Source: Fidelibacterota bacterium 46_43
GTDB taxonomy: Bacteria; Fidelibacterota; Fidelibacteria; Fidelibacterales; Fidelibacteraceae
Direction of reading: 5' to 3'
DNA length: 18,364 nt
Assembly (NCBI GenBank): GCA_001509335.1
Contig: LGGY01000140.1
Span: 1-18,364 of the forward strand
Within the stretch, counting starts at the first letter, position 1; each line of letters opens with the position of its first letter. Below, one piece after another: positions 8,416-16,083 of the stretch. The notes beneath the pieces were generated by a model. It had not been told where the DNA came from. It made no database searches and saw only the letters and a list, made by a program, of their open reading frames with translations. Both the position numbers and the translations under genes were made by a program.

Positions 8416-9999
8416 ATGGATGTGATTATACAAAACGGTCTGGTTTACACGGGTGACGGCAAAGCACCGATAAGAGCTGATATAGCCATCCGGAATGAAA
8501 AAATCATCCAAATTGACCGGTCTATTCACAAGCATGCAAACACCGTTATTGATGCAAGCGGTCTGGCGGTGTCTCCTGGATTTATTGATGTCCATAGTCA
8601 TACCCATGCAGAATTGCTGATCAATCGCCGGGCAGAAAGCAAAATCCGGCAGGGAATCACCACAGAAATCTCAGGCAACTGCGGCATGTCTCCCTATCCC
8701 CTGTCAGATTATAATGAAAAAACATGGCATGATCGATCAGAACAACTCTTTGGTGTCAGGACCACGTGGAGAACCCTTGATGAATTCTTCCGTCAACTGG
8801 AAGACCCCGGTATAAGTATCAACTACGGGACATTCACAGGACATGGAGATTTGCGGATTTCAGTTATGGGACACACGGGTCGTGCTCCGGATCGCATGGA
8901 CATGAAAGCCATGATCCGGCAACTGGAACAAACCCTTGATGAAGGAAGTCTGGGGTTGTCTACGGGATTGGAATACGCACCGGGCAGCTTTGCCGAAACG
9001 GAAGAACTGGTAACATTGTGTAGACCGGTATCTGCCCGCGGTGGCCGGTATGCCTCTCACATGCGGGATGAGGGTGATTACCTGGAAGAAGCGGTGGGAG
9101 AGGTTATCCGTATATGTCATGAAGCGGAATTACCGGTACAGATTTCACATCTGAAAGCCTGCAATACACCGAACTGGCATAAGGCAGACACGGTGATCGC
9201 CCGTATACAGGAATTGATTGACCGGGATTATCCCATAGGTGTGGACCGTTACCCTTACACAGCGTATGGAACGACACTGGAGATATTTCTTCCTCTGTGG
9301 AGCCGTGAAGGGGGGACGGAAAAGATTCTGGAACGGCTGGAAGATGCGAAGACCTGTAAAAAAATCAGGGATTATACAGACATGAAAATTGCCCACATGG
9401 GCGGTGCAGACAGGATTTTAATCAGTTATGTGAGTCATGCAAACAACCGTCACTGGGAAGGCTATTCCGTGGAAAAAGGTGCCCGGGAAACCGGATTATC
9501 TCCCTTTGAATTTATTAAAAAGCTGATGATTGATGATCAAAACGGGGTAGAAATCGCCGGATTTGCCATGAGTGATGAAAACACAGAGAAAATTTTATCC
9601 CGGCCCTGGGTATCTGTCGGAAGTGACAGCGTCACATGGGCACCATACGGAGCTTTGAATGTGGGAAATCCACACCCTCGTGATTACGGCTCATTTCCAC
9701 GGGTTTTAGGACATTACTGCCGGGACAAAAAGCTTTTTTCCCTTGAAGAAGCTATCCGTAAAATGACATCCCTTCCAGCCCGTCAAATGGGATTAAAGAA
9801 GCGCGGATTGATGAAAGCAGGGTATTTTGCAGATCTTGTTCTATTCGATCCGGAGCGTGTTGCAGATACAGCCACATTCGTCAATCCCAAGCAATATCCG
9901 AAAGGGATTCACACCGTCATCGTCAATGGGAAAATCGTCCTTCAAAACGGTTGCCATACCGGGCAATTGTCAGGAAAAATACTCCGGAACGGCGGATAA
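8416..9999 (+). CDS. D-aminoacylase / N-acyl-D-amino-acid deacylase
   Basis: Amidohydrolase-superfamily enzyme expected to hydrolyse N-acyl-D-amino acids to a D-amino acid and a carboxylate. It has 527 residues and no signal peptide, so it is cytoplasmic. Family landmarks: an N-terminal beta-sandwich segment (IIQNGLVYTGDG), the metal site His60 and His62 (GFIDVHSHTH), Cys89 in GNCGMS (the cysteine that replaces carboxylated lysine in D-aminoacylases), Glu186 (STGLEYAPG), His215 (SHMRDEG), His245 (ISHLKA) and catalytic Asp404 (VGSDS). The C-terminus returns to the composite sandwich (ADLVLFDPERV, IHTVIVNGKIV). The Cys89 pattern argues for this group over dihydropyrimidinases. The gene starts seven bases after the carboxypeptidase stop codon, so the exported peptidase and this enzyme are probably co-expressed. 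The acyl group and side-chain preference are not readable from sequence. Confidence 0.88.
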   Translation: MDVIIQNGLVYTGDGKAPIRADIAIRNEKIIQIDRSIHKHANTVIDASGLAVSPGFIDVHSHTHAELLINRRAESKIRQGITTEISGNCGMSPYPLSDYNEKTWHDRSEQLFGVRTTWRTLDEFFRQLEDPGISINYGTFTGHGDLRISVMGHTGRAPDRMDMKAMIRQLEQTLDEGSLGLSTGLEYAPGSFAETEELVTLCRPVSARGGRYASHMRDEGDYLEEAVGEVIRICHEAELPVQISHLKACNTPNWHKADTVIARIQELIDRDYPIGVDRYPYTAYGTTLEIFLPLWSREGGTEKILERLEDAKTCKKIRDYTDMKIAHMGGADRILISYVSHANNRHWEGYSVEKGARETGLSPFEFIKKLMIDDQNGVEIAGFAMSDENTEKILSRPWVSVGSDSVTWAPYGALNVGNPHPRDYGSFPRVLGHYCRDKKLFSLEEAIRKMTSLPARQMGLKKRGLMKAGYFADLVLFDPERVADTATFVNPKQYPKGIHTVIVNGKIVLQNGCHTGQLSGKILRNGG

Positions 10000-10013
10000 A
10001 TCAACGCCGCCGT
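9989..10013. other. GC-rich inverted repeat spanning two convergent stop codons
   Basis: ACGGCGG (9989-9995) and CCGCCGT (10007-10013) form a perfect 7-bp inverted repeat with an 11-base loop. The loop holds the D-aminoacylase TAA (9997-9999) and the complement of the Bax-inhibitor TGA (10001-10003). No T-tract follows on either strand, so it is not a standard intrinsic terminator. It may still end or protect both transcripts, or it may be incidental to the codons for RNGG and GRRR. Confidence 0.5.
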
Positions 10014-10729
10014 CCCATGATCCGCAACATCATGATAAACAGATTGATAAAGTCCAGGTAAAGTTTCAGGGCGCCTAAAACAGCCGCTTTCTGATATGAT
10101 TCAGCATCTGATCCACCCATGACCGCCATCTCTTTAATCCGTTGGGTATCGTAAGCCGTTAAACCTGTAAAAACCAACACGCCCACATAACTGACAATCC
10201 AATAAAGACCCTCACTTCTCAGAAACAGATTCACCAAAGAGGCAATCAAAATTCCGATAAGCCCCATGAATGCCAGGCTCCCCAGGCTTGTCAAATCTTT
10301 TTTGGTAAAATATCCCCAGGCAGCCATGGCTCCAAACATGGCAGCCGTTATGATAAATGTAGAGGCCAGTGATTCACTGGTAAACGCCATAAAAATGACA
10401 GACAACGTGAGTCCGTTTAGAGCAGAATACCCTAAAAATGCCCAGGTTGCTGTTGCAGCAGACATACGGTTAATCGCTGCGGACAAATATACCACCAGTC
10501 CCAGTTCTGCGATAATCAGTGCAAAAAAGACAAAGGGTGTTCCAAAAATGAATTGTTGAAGCGCTTGGGATGTAAAAACACCCCTGGCAACCACACCGGT
10601 CACCACCATTGCTGCTGTCATCCATCCAAAAACTTTCGTAACAAATTCCTTTTGCGCTTCGGCTACGGCATCCGATCGTACTGAACTACCTGAATATACT
10701 GTATGATCAAAGGGACGCACACGGTTCAT
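10001..10729 (-). CDS. Bax inhibitor-1 / YccA-YetJ family membrane protein
   Basis: Inner-membrane protein of 242 residues with about seven transmembrane segments starting near residue 33. Family signatures are the GLTAYDTQRIKEM segment with Asp194 and the ALKLYLDFINLF segment with Asp226, the paired aspartates of the pH-sensitive calcium-leak channels (B. subtilis YetJ is the studied bacterial member). Members are also reported to interact with the FtsH protease in E. coli (YccA, YbhL). The ATG has a very strong ribosome site, AAGGAGG, with its GGAGG core at 10736-10740, six bases upstream. The gene converges on the D-aminoacylase gene with a single base between stops. It follows a 265-bp gap after dacB, so it probably has its own promoter in the A/T-rich stretch 10741-10800, though I could not pick convincing -35 and -10 elements. 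Confidence 0.92.
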   Translation of the reverse strand: MNRVRPFDHTVYSGSSVRSDAVAEAQKEFVTKVFGWMTAAMVVTGVVARGVFTSQALQQFIFGTPFVFFALIIAELGLVVYLSAAINRMSAATATWAFLGYSALNGLTLSVIFMAFTSESLASTFIITAAMFGAMAAWGYFTKKDLTSLGSLAFMGLIGILIASLVNLFLRSEGLYWIVSYVGVLVFTGLTAYDTQRIKEMAVMGGSDAESYQKAAVLGALKLYLDFINLFIMMLRIMGRRR

Positions 10730-10994
10730 TGTTTTCCTCCTTTTTTTTAAAAAAAATATACGCTCAAATAGGAAAATAGTTTCTGAAGGGAGTAGGGGTT
10801 AATTGAGAATGGAGAATTGAAAATGGAGGTCTATATGGTTACCGCAACAGATGGTTACCGCAACTCGATTAGATCTCGTCGGGGAGGACCTACTTGGTAA
10901 TTGGCGCTTCGATGTGACTGCTTTGTCTTTTGCCCGATGACCGGGATCCGAGTTTGTATTGATACGATAGGCCATTTCGTCGATGCCCTAATTC
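10730..10994. other. Intergenic stretch with repeats, no convincing gene
   Basis: These 265 bases separate dacB from the Bax-inhibitor gene. The first 15 or so are the ribosome site and an A/T run. From about 10799 the base composition changes: an ATTGAGAATGGAGAATTG-like run, then a 14-bp direct repeat (see separate entry), then a GC-richer segment to about 10985, ending near CTAATTCCTAAT. A 58-codon frame on the minus strand (10799-10975) crosses nearly all of it but looks like low-complexity Arg/Ser-rich translation of a repeat. I see no terminator with a T-tract for dacB here. Confidence 0.5.
10835..10864. repeat. Tandem direct repeat, 2 x ATGGTTACCGCAAC
   Basis: The 14-mer ATGGTTACCGCAAC is present at 10835-10848 and identically at 10851-10864, separated by AG (16-bp period). 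It sits inside the dacB to Bax-inhibitor spacer. It might be a protein-binding pair or a piece of a dispersed intergenic repeat; the sequence alone does not decide. Confidence 0.7.
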
Positions 10995-12476
10995 CTAATC
11001 ACCAATCTGAGCCAATAATTCCAGTACTTTATCTGTAATCAAGTCTGTTTCATTAGATTGCAGGAGATGACCATTGATGAGAAAGGAAAAAATGAGTAAT
11101 TCTCCATTCCGGGTCGTCACATAACCTGAAAGGCCGCGTGTATTGGCAATGGTCCCGGTTTTTGCGTGGACATTCCCTTCGGCAGGCGTTCCTTTCATCC
11201 GGTTTTTCAATGTTCCATCCTGCCCGGCTACGGATTGAATTTCGTACCAGACTGGCCAATAGGGCGAATGGTACATGGTTTCAAGAATGGTCACCAGCTG
11301 GGACGGGCTCCAGTAATTGTATCGGCTGAGTCCGGATCCGTCGGCATACACATAGCTGCCAGAATCTATCCCCCACGCTTCCAGTTGTGTTTCAACCACT
11401 TTCCTTCCGTTTGAAAAAGAGCCCAGGCCGTACACATCATACCCCAGGAGACGTGCCATGGTCTCAGCATAAAGATTCTGGCTCCGCTTCATGAGCCCTT
11501 TCAGGATATCCCGAAAGGGCGGTGAATCATGCACAAAGAGAATTTTCGTACTATCCCGCCAGGAAGCATCATTCAAATCATCACAATCAACAACAGGCCC
11601 ATTGACTGAGATTCCTTCATCGAGCAGTGTTTCTTTCAAAACTGTGACATAAAAAAGAGTCGGATTAAAAATAGATGGTGAGACCATGAAAGATTCATCT
11701 CCGGCGAGGGCATATCCACTGATCCTGATTATATTGGATCCGTAATCCCGATCCACCCGGATTTTGGTTTTTCCTGTATCCCCAATGACCACATCGGTTT
11801 CAATGGTAAAGTAGGAGGATTCTACGTTGGGCTCCACCATGAGTTCTCCGTCGGGCATCAGGGGAGGTGTAATGGTAAGATCCACATAATTTTCGTTAAA
11901 CTGAAGGGCATTGATTTCTGCCGCATACCATACATCAAGATAATCAAAACTCCAGCCGCTTCCAATTCGCAGGTCGTCAAAAGCATCATCATCTCCGATG
12001 ATCCGTCCCTGAACCTCACGGATTCCCATCGCTTTCAAACGCAGTGCCCAATCTTTAAAAACATCCCTGGAATCAAGGAAAAAACGCTCATACAGGGTTG
12101 GATCGCCGTTACTGAATACAATCAGATCGCCGGTGAGAATGGAATCTCTGATTTCTCCGTTCGTGGTCACCGTGCTTTTAAAGCGGTAATCCGGTCCGAA
12201 ATGTGTTAGCGCGACAGCCGTGGTTGGGATTTTATTGTTGGAGGCCGGCATAAACATGCGGTTTTGATTTTTTTCATACCAGATCTTACCCGTTTCAGCC
12301 GATTTGATTTGCACACCCCAAAAGGCATGGTCAAACAGGGGATCATTAAAAAGGGAATCAATCTTTTCAATGACATCCTTTTCTTTTTTTTCTTCCTGTA
12401 AAAAGGGAAATACAGTAGAACATCCATTTAAAACAATCATACCAAAAAACAATATCAAAACCAGTATTTTTTTCAT
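10995..12476 (-). CDS. dacB: D-alanyl-D-alanine carboxypeptidase/endopeptidase, PBP4 type, lipoprotein form
   Basis: Penicillin-binding protein of peptidase family S13 that removes the terminal D-Ala from stem pentapeptides or cuts D-Ala-mDAP cross-links. The three active-site motifs are SxxK at Ser79-Lys82 (PASNNK), SxN at Ser332-Asn334 (RSQNLYAE) and KTG at 439-441 (HAKTGT). The long insert between motifs one and two, carrying GDLIVFSNGDPTL and the WYAAEINALQ segment, is the PBP4 arrangement. It has 493 residues against about 480 for E. coli DacB. Unlike E. coli PBP4, the N-terminus is a lipoprotein signal (hydrophobic run ending VLNGC, Cys19), followed by Ser, so the outer membrane is the likely site. 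It starts 17 bases after the agmatine deiminase stop codon with only a weak ribosome site, suggesting it is the last gene of that operon. Confidence 0.9.
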   Translation of the reverse strand: MKKILVLILFFGMIVLNGCSTVFPFLQEEKKEKDVIEKIDSLFNDPLFDHAFWGVQIKSAETGKIWYEKNQNRMFMPASNNKIPTTAVALTHFGPDYRFKSTVTTNGEIRDSILTGDLIVFSNGDPTLYERFFLDSRDVFKDWALRLKAMGIREVQGRIIGDDDAFDDLRIGSGWSFDYLDVWYAAEINALQFNENYVDLTITPPLMPDGELMVEPNVESSYFTIETDVVIGDTGKTKIRVDRDYGSNIIRISGYALAGDESFMVSPSIFNPTLFYVTVLKETLLDEGISVNGPVVDCDDLNDASWRDSTKILFVHDSPPFRDILKGLMKRSQNLYAETMARLLGYDVYGLGSFSNGRKVVETQLEAWGIDSGSYVYADGSGLSRYNYWSPSQLVTILETMYHSPYWPVWYEIQSVAGQDGTLKNRMKGTPAEGNVHAKTGTIANTRGLSGYVTTRNGELLIFSFLINGHLLQSNETDLITDKVLELLAQIGD

Positions 12477-12493
12477 GTAAGTACCCAGATTTT

Positions 12494-13594
12494 TTAAGTC
12501 TTTATCCGCTTAGGAATTTGTTGCGTAATACAGTGAATATTTCCTCCGCCTAAAAGAATTTCCCGGGCAGGTACAGGGATAATTTCTCTTTCAGGGAATA
12601 TTTTTTTCATTTTTTCCACGGCAGCTTTATCATGCGTATCCTCAAAAACAGGCATCACAATCCCGTAATTTGCAATATAGAAATTCACATAAGAAGCAGC
12701 CAGGCGATCCCCGGGAAGACGTGGCAATGTCCCTTCAACCGTATCCACTCCTTCACTTTCATCCCGGGTAATCAATACCGGATCCGGTTGGTGAAGCAGA
12801 TGGATTTTTAGTTTTCTTCCCCGGGCATCATCGGTATTTTCAAGAATTTCTTTTGCCGCCAAAGAGCGGGAATACTGGGGGTCACTCGTATCATCGGTCC
12901 ACGATAAAATCACTTCACCCGGTCGTGCAAAACAACAGATATTGTCAACATGACCATCCGTTTCGTCCATATAAATTCCCTTGGGAAGCCAGATAATTTT
13001 ACAAACATTCAAATATCTTTTTAACACGTCTTCAATATCTTTTTTTGACATGGAGGGATTCCGGTTCGGATTCAGGAGGCATTCCTCTGTTGTTAAAAGC
13101 GTTCCCTGACCGTCAGTATGAATCGATCCTCCTTCCAGAACCATTGGTGCTTTATAAGCATCCATATCTTCAATATCACACACTTTTTGTGCCACCAAAT
13201 TGTCAAGATCCCAGGGAAAATAGAGACCGCCGGTCAAACCACCCCAGGCATTGAAATCCCAGTCCACACCTCGCACATCTCCACCTTCATTGACCACACA
13301 TGTTGGTCCGCAATCCCGAATCCAGGAGTCATTGTAGGACATTTCAACAACACGGATCTGAGGAGGAAGCCTGTGGCGTGCATGGGTAAATTGGGACGCG
13401 GATACGCCCATGGTCAACTTTTCAAAACGGGCTATGGCTTTTGCCACCGCCGTAAAAGCTTTTTGTGCCGGTTTGGCACCATCTCGCCAATTGTCGGTCC
13501 GCTCCGGCCATAACATCCAGCAACCATCATGGCTTTCAAACTCACCGGGCATGCGGTACCCGTCTTTTAATGGTGTGGAATTTATGTATTTCAT
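12494..13594 (-). CDS. aguA: Agmatine deiminase
   Basis: Converts agmatine to N-carbamoylputrescine plus ammonia in the cytoplasm. It belongs to the guanidino-group-modifying / peptidyl-arginine-deiminase-like superfamily; at 366 residues it has the usual length of bacterial AguA. Motifs: MPGEFESHDGCWMLWP (15-30), NDSWIRDCGPT with Asp94, the general-base Glu154 in LEGGSIH, His215 in TDGHVDN, and the nucleophile Cys355 in LGGGNIHCITQQIP. All catalytic residues are present. The ATG overlaps the permease stop codon as ATGA (13591-13594), a sign of translational coupling. Carbamoyltransferase and permease genes just upstream support the agmatine deiminase pathway rather than arginine deimination or the plant-type N-carbamoylputrescine amidase route, since no amidohydrolase of that type is present. 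Confidence 0.93.
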   Translation of the reverse strand: MKYINSTPLKDGYRMPGEFESHDGCWMLWPERTDNWRDGAKPAQKAFTAVAKAIARFEKLTMGVSASQFTHARHRLPPQIRVVEMSYNDSWIRDCGPTCVVNEGGDVRGVDWDFNAWGGLTGGLYFPWDLDNLVAQKVCDIEDMDAYKAPMVLEGGSIHTDGQGTLLTTEECLLNPNRNPSMSKKDIEDVLKRYLNVCKIIWLPKGIYMDETDGHVDNICCFARPGEVILSWTDDTSDPQYSRSLAAKEILENTDDARGRKLKIHLLHQPDPVLITRDESEGVDTVEGTLPRLPGDRLAASYVNFYIANYGIVMPVFEDTHDKAAVEKMKKIFPEREIIPVPAREILLGGGNIHCITQQIPKRIKT

Positions 13595-14973
13595 AATGTC
13601 TGCCTTTTTCGGGCACGAGATATTAATAATTCACCCAGGATAATTATAATCACGACACCACCGACAATAGATAAGGTATAGAGAGGATCTGCAGTTTCAC
13701 CAGGTATCCATACAAAAAGAATTATCGCTTGAAGGATAAAGAGAAAACAGAGAATGGACAGCAGCCATCCCACCCAGGGTTTACCAGGAATCCGGTATGG
13801 CCTGTGACGATCCGGATCCGTAATGCGGAGTTTGATAAAGGCGGGAAAAATCGCCAGGTAGGGCATAAGAAAAATTATGGAACTAAAGGCAAAAAGGCTC
13901 CAGAAAAGGTCTTCGGCCGTTTGAGCAAAAAAACCATAAAGCACAATCACAACTGTGGAAATTATCCCTGTATATATAAAAGCATTGACAGGTGTATTGT
14001 TTACCGGATGAAGTTTTCCCAGACTGCGGGGTAATTCACCCTCTTTTGCTGCTTCTGCTGCCGTCCGGTTGGCACCCATATTCCACGTAACCACATTAGC
14101 AAAAAAAGTATAAAGAATACCGACTCCCAAGATTAGAACCAGTAATTTTCCGTAAGTACCCTCGCCCAAAAAAAGCCTGAGCGTATCAATAAATCCGTCG
14201 ATCAACCCGATTTGTTCCACCGGCAGAGCTAAAAGGATTCCCAGGGTACCCAGCAGATAAAAAGCCGCGATCATAATCCCGGACTCAATAATAGCTTTAG
14301 GGATATCCCGCCCTGGATTTTCCATCTCCTCACCGGCCCCGCTCATGAGTTCAAATCCCATAAAACTGAAAAGGATTGCCGGCAGAAATTTGAGTCCCTC
14401 ATTCATTTCAGGCATCATCGCCTGAAATGTAAAGTCATTAGCGGAACCGTTTCTCAAAGCATATATGATTCCGGCAATTCCAATAAAACTCATAATAAAA
14501 ACTTTCAGAAAAGCGCCGATATTGGGTATCCATTTGCTAGTATCCAGGGATACAATACCCACCCAGACCGTGATCCAGGTAAGGATAATTCCCATAACAA
14601 TCTGCATACTCATGGATAATCCCGAAAAAAAAAGCTGACGAAAAACACCGGCAAACATGATATAAACTGAGGGCATCCAGAGGGCAACATTCACCCAGTA
14701 ATACCAGGACGACCGGGCTGCCCACCGGTTACCGAACGCGTTCTTTATCCAGATGTAAAGTCCCCCCTGTTCCGGATATGCCGAACCTAATTCAGCTGTA
14801 ATCAATCCATAAGGAATAAAAAAGAAAACCAGTATAATGATCCACCATGTCATGGAAGAAACCCCAACAGATGCAGCCGGTGTCAGGGTATCAATGACAA
14901 GAATGGCACAGACTGTAAACAAAGTCATATCCAGTTTTTTTAACACTTTTTTAAAACGTGTTTTTTCCGACAA
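13591..14973 (-). CDS. APC-superfamily amino acid/polyamine permease, likely agmatine-putrescine antiporter
   Basis: Twelve-helix-type inner-membrane transporter of the amino acid-polyamine-organocation superfamily, 460 residues. Visible hallmarks are a first helix with VIDTLTPAASVG, the conserved ELGSAYPEQGGLYIWIKNAFG stretch after helix 2, the amphipathic FSFMGFELMSGAGEEMENPGRDIPKAI region (helix 6 and following), and TAAEAAKEGELPRSLGKLHPVNNTPVNAF between later helices. Position between carbamoyltransferase and agmatine deiminase suggests agmatine uptake against putrescine export, the role of AguD in lactic acid bacteria; related permeases move GABA/glutamate or other amino acids, so the substrate is inferred. 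The start is TTG at 14971-14973, preceded by GGGGAG seven bases upstream; the next in-frame Met lies at residue 16 and would not use that ribosome site. Confidence 0.85.
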   Translation of the reverse strand: MSEKTRFKKVLKKLDMTLFTVCAILVIDTLTPAASVGVSSMTWWIIILVFFFIPYGLITAELGSAYPEQGGLYIWIKNAFGNRWAARSSWYYWVNVALWMPSVYIMFAGVFRQLFFSGLSMSMQIVMGIILTWITVWVGIVSLDTSKWIPNIGAFLKVFIMSFIGIAGIIYALRNGSANDFTFQAMMPEMNEGLKFLPAILFSFMGFELMSGAGEEMENPGRDIPKAIIESGIMIAAFYLLGTLGILLALPVEQIGLIDGFIDTLRLFLGEGTYGKLLVLILGVGILYTFFANVVTWNMGANRTAAEAAKEGELPRSLGKLHPVNNTPVNAFIYTGIISTVVIVLYGFFAQTAEDLFWSLFAFSSIIFLMPYLAIFPAFIKLRITDPDRHRPYRIPGKPWVGWLLSILCFLFILQAIILFVWIPGETADPLYTLSIVGGVVIIIILGELLISRARKRQTL

Positions 14974-14980
14974 GACAAAT

Positions 14981-14986
14981 CTCCCC
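14981..14986 (-). promoter_or_regulatory. Ribosome binding site fixing the TTG start of the permease
   Basis: On the minus strand the sequence is AAGGGGAGATTTGTC followed by TTG. GGGGAG lies seven bases before the TTG, in the 22-base gap after the carbamoyltransferase stop codon. No ATG or GTG is available at that spacing. Confidence 0.7.
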
Positions 14987-14995
14987 TTGGTTTAT

Positions 14996-16006
14996 TCAGA
15001 ACTTCTGAAGCATTGTATGAATCTTATCCTTCCATACTTTTTTTTCTTCAGGTCCGTTTTTTTTCAATAAAGGATAAAGAAATGCCACTAAAAGTGCTTT
15101 TTGGGTATGGAGTCGGTTTTCCGCCTGATCAAAGATGATGGAATAATTCGAATCCAAGGCGTCATCTGTAGCTTCCACATTCCGCGAGGCAGGCAGGCAA
15201 TGCATCAATTTTACATGGGAGGGTGCTTTTTTCAAAAGATCCGTAGTTATTTGGTATTTCGGCATAAACGCTTTTCGGCGGTCAGGAATTTCATCCTCCT
15301 GGCCGACCCACCACCAAAGATCCGTATAGATAAAATCCGCCCGGGACACAGCTTTTCCCACATCCTCGGTAATTTCTAGTGTTCCGCCAGAGTTTTTGCA
15401 ATTTTCTTCAGCTATTTCGATCCATCTTTTAGGCGGTTGATAGGCTTTGGGAGCTGCATGGGTGAAATGCATGCCCAATTGGGTGCAAATGTGCATCAAT
15501 GAACTGAGTACATTGGTCGCATCTCCGACAAACGTCACATTCAGATCACTAAAATGTTTCCCTGCAGGCATGAATTCCTGCATGGTAAACACATCACACA
15601 ATACCTGGGTTGGATGATTGTAATCCGTCAGTCCGTTTAAAACAGGAACTGTTGCGTATTTTGCCAATTCCAACATAGTTTCATGTTTTAGGGTTCTGGC
15701 CATCAGGATATCACACATCCGTGAAAGGACCCGAGCTGTATCTGCCAGACTTTCTCGCTCACCCAGATGGATTTCACCGGGCTTAAGATACAGAGCGTGT
15801 CCACCCAGTTTTGTCATGGCCACCTCAAAAGAGACCCGTGTTCGTGTAGAAGGCTCCTCAAACACCATGCCGAGAGAAGCCCCTTCCAACAATGGCGGAA
15901 GACATCGGGCTTTGTCTGCGTCTTTTAATACCCGGATCAAATCCAGCAAATTCAATATTTCCTGGGATGTTAAATCCTGCGTGTCCAGATAATGTTTAAG
16001 TTTCAT
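14996..16006 (-). CDS. Carbamoyltransferase, probably putrescine carbamoyltransferase
   Basis: Aspartate/ornithine carbamoyltransferase family, 336 residues from the ATG at 16006, chosen because AGGA at 16013-16016 lies six bases before it; an in-frame start at 16051 would add 15 residues without homologous look. Carbamoyl-phosphate binding: STRTR (53-57), HPTQ (131-134) and HCLP (269-272). The amino-acid side differs from ornithine enzymes: where these have DxWxSMG, this protein reads DLWWWVG (229-235). Features I recall from putrescine carbamoyltransferases are DILMAR (99-104), TDYNHPTQ and the FMPKYQ stretch. In the agmatine pathway it would split carbamoylputrescine by phosphorolysis into putrescine and carbamoyl phosphate. 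With agmatine deiminase and a permease immediately downstream, that role is the best reading; anabolic ornithine carbamoyltransferase (argF) is the alternative. Confidence is about 0.95 for the family and 0.7 for the substrate. Confidence 0.8.
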   Translation of the reverse strand: MKLKHYLDTQDLTSQEILNLLDLIRVLKDADKARCLPPLLEGASLGMVFEEPSTRTRVSFEVAMTKLGGHALYLKPGEIHLGERESLADTARVLSRMCDILMARTLKHETMLELAKYATVPVLNGLTDYNHPTQVLCDVFTMQEFMPAGKHFSDLNVTFVGDATNVLSSLMHICTQLGMHFTHAAPKAYQPPKRWIEIAEENCKNSGGTLEITEDVGKAVSRADFIYTDLWWWVGQEDEIPDRRKAFMPKYQITTDLLKKAPSHVKLMHCLPASRNVEATDDALDSNYSIIFDQAENRLHTQKALLVAFLYPLLKKNGPEEKKVWKDKIHTMLQKF

Positions 16007-16031
16007 AGAGTATCCTGAAGATAAATTGGAT

Positions 16032-16070
16032 AGTCGACAGTTGTCAGTCATCAGCCGTGAGTTATCGACT
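16032..16070. repeat. Short inverted repeat in the GNAT-carbamoyltransferase gap
   Basis: AGTCGA at 16032-16037 and TCGACT at 16065-16070 are inverted copies, flanking a centre with CAGTTGTCAGTCATCAG-like CAG/TCA-rich sequence. It occupies much of the 77-bp spacer between the acetyltransferase and carbamoyltransferase genes. It could be a regulator site or a remnant of a dispersed intergenic repeat; six-base arms are weak evidence. Confidence 0.35.
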
Positions 16071-16083
16071 TATCACAAAGATA

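Noticed and set aside
10823..10900. A 25-codon plus-strand frame starting ATGGAGGTC with GGAG eight bases upstream
   Set aside because: Very short, crosses the direct repeat, and is followed by no related gene; the ribosome-site match is likely chance.
10799..10975. A 58-codon minus-strand open frame (starting MAYRIN) in the dacB to Bax-inhibitor gap
   Set aside because: Its product is Arg/Ser-rich with no recognised domain, it has no good ribosome site, and it includes the two 14-bp repeats, so translation of an intergenic repeat is more likely. Kept as a finding about the repeat, not as a gene.
14996..16006. Simple naming as anabolic ornithine carbamoyltransferase (argF)
   Set aside because: The SMG ornithine loop is missing and the neighbours are agmatine deiminase and a permease rather than arginine synthesis genes. 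Not fully excluded.
14996..16051. Longer start for the carbamoyltransferase at 16051
   Set aside because: The extra 15 residues come from the repeat-like spacer, no ribosome site precedes it, and the ATG at 16006 has AGGA at the right distance.
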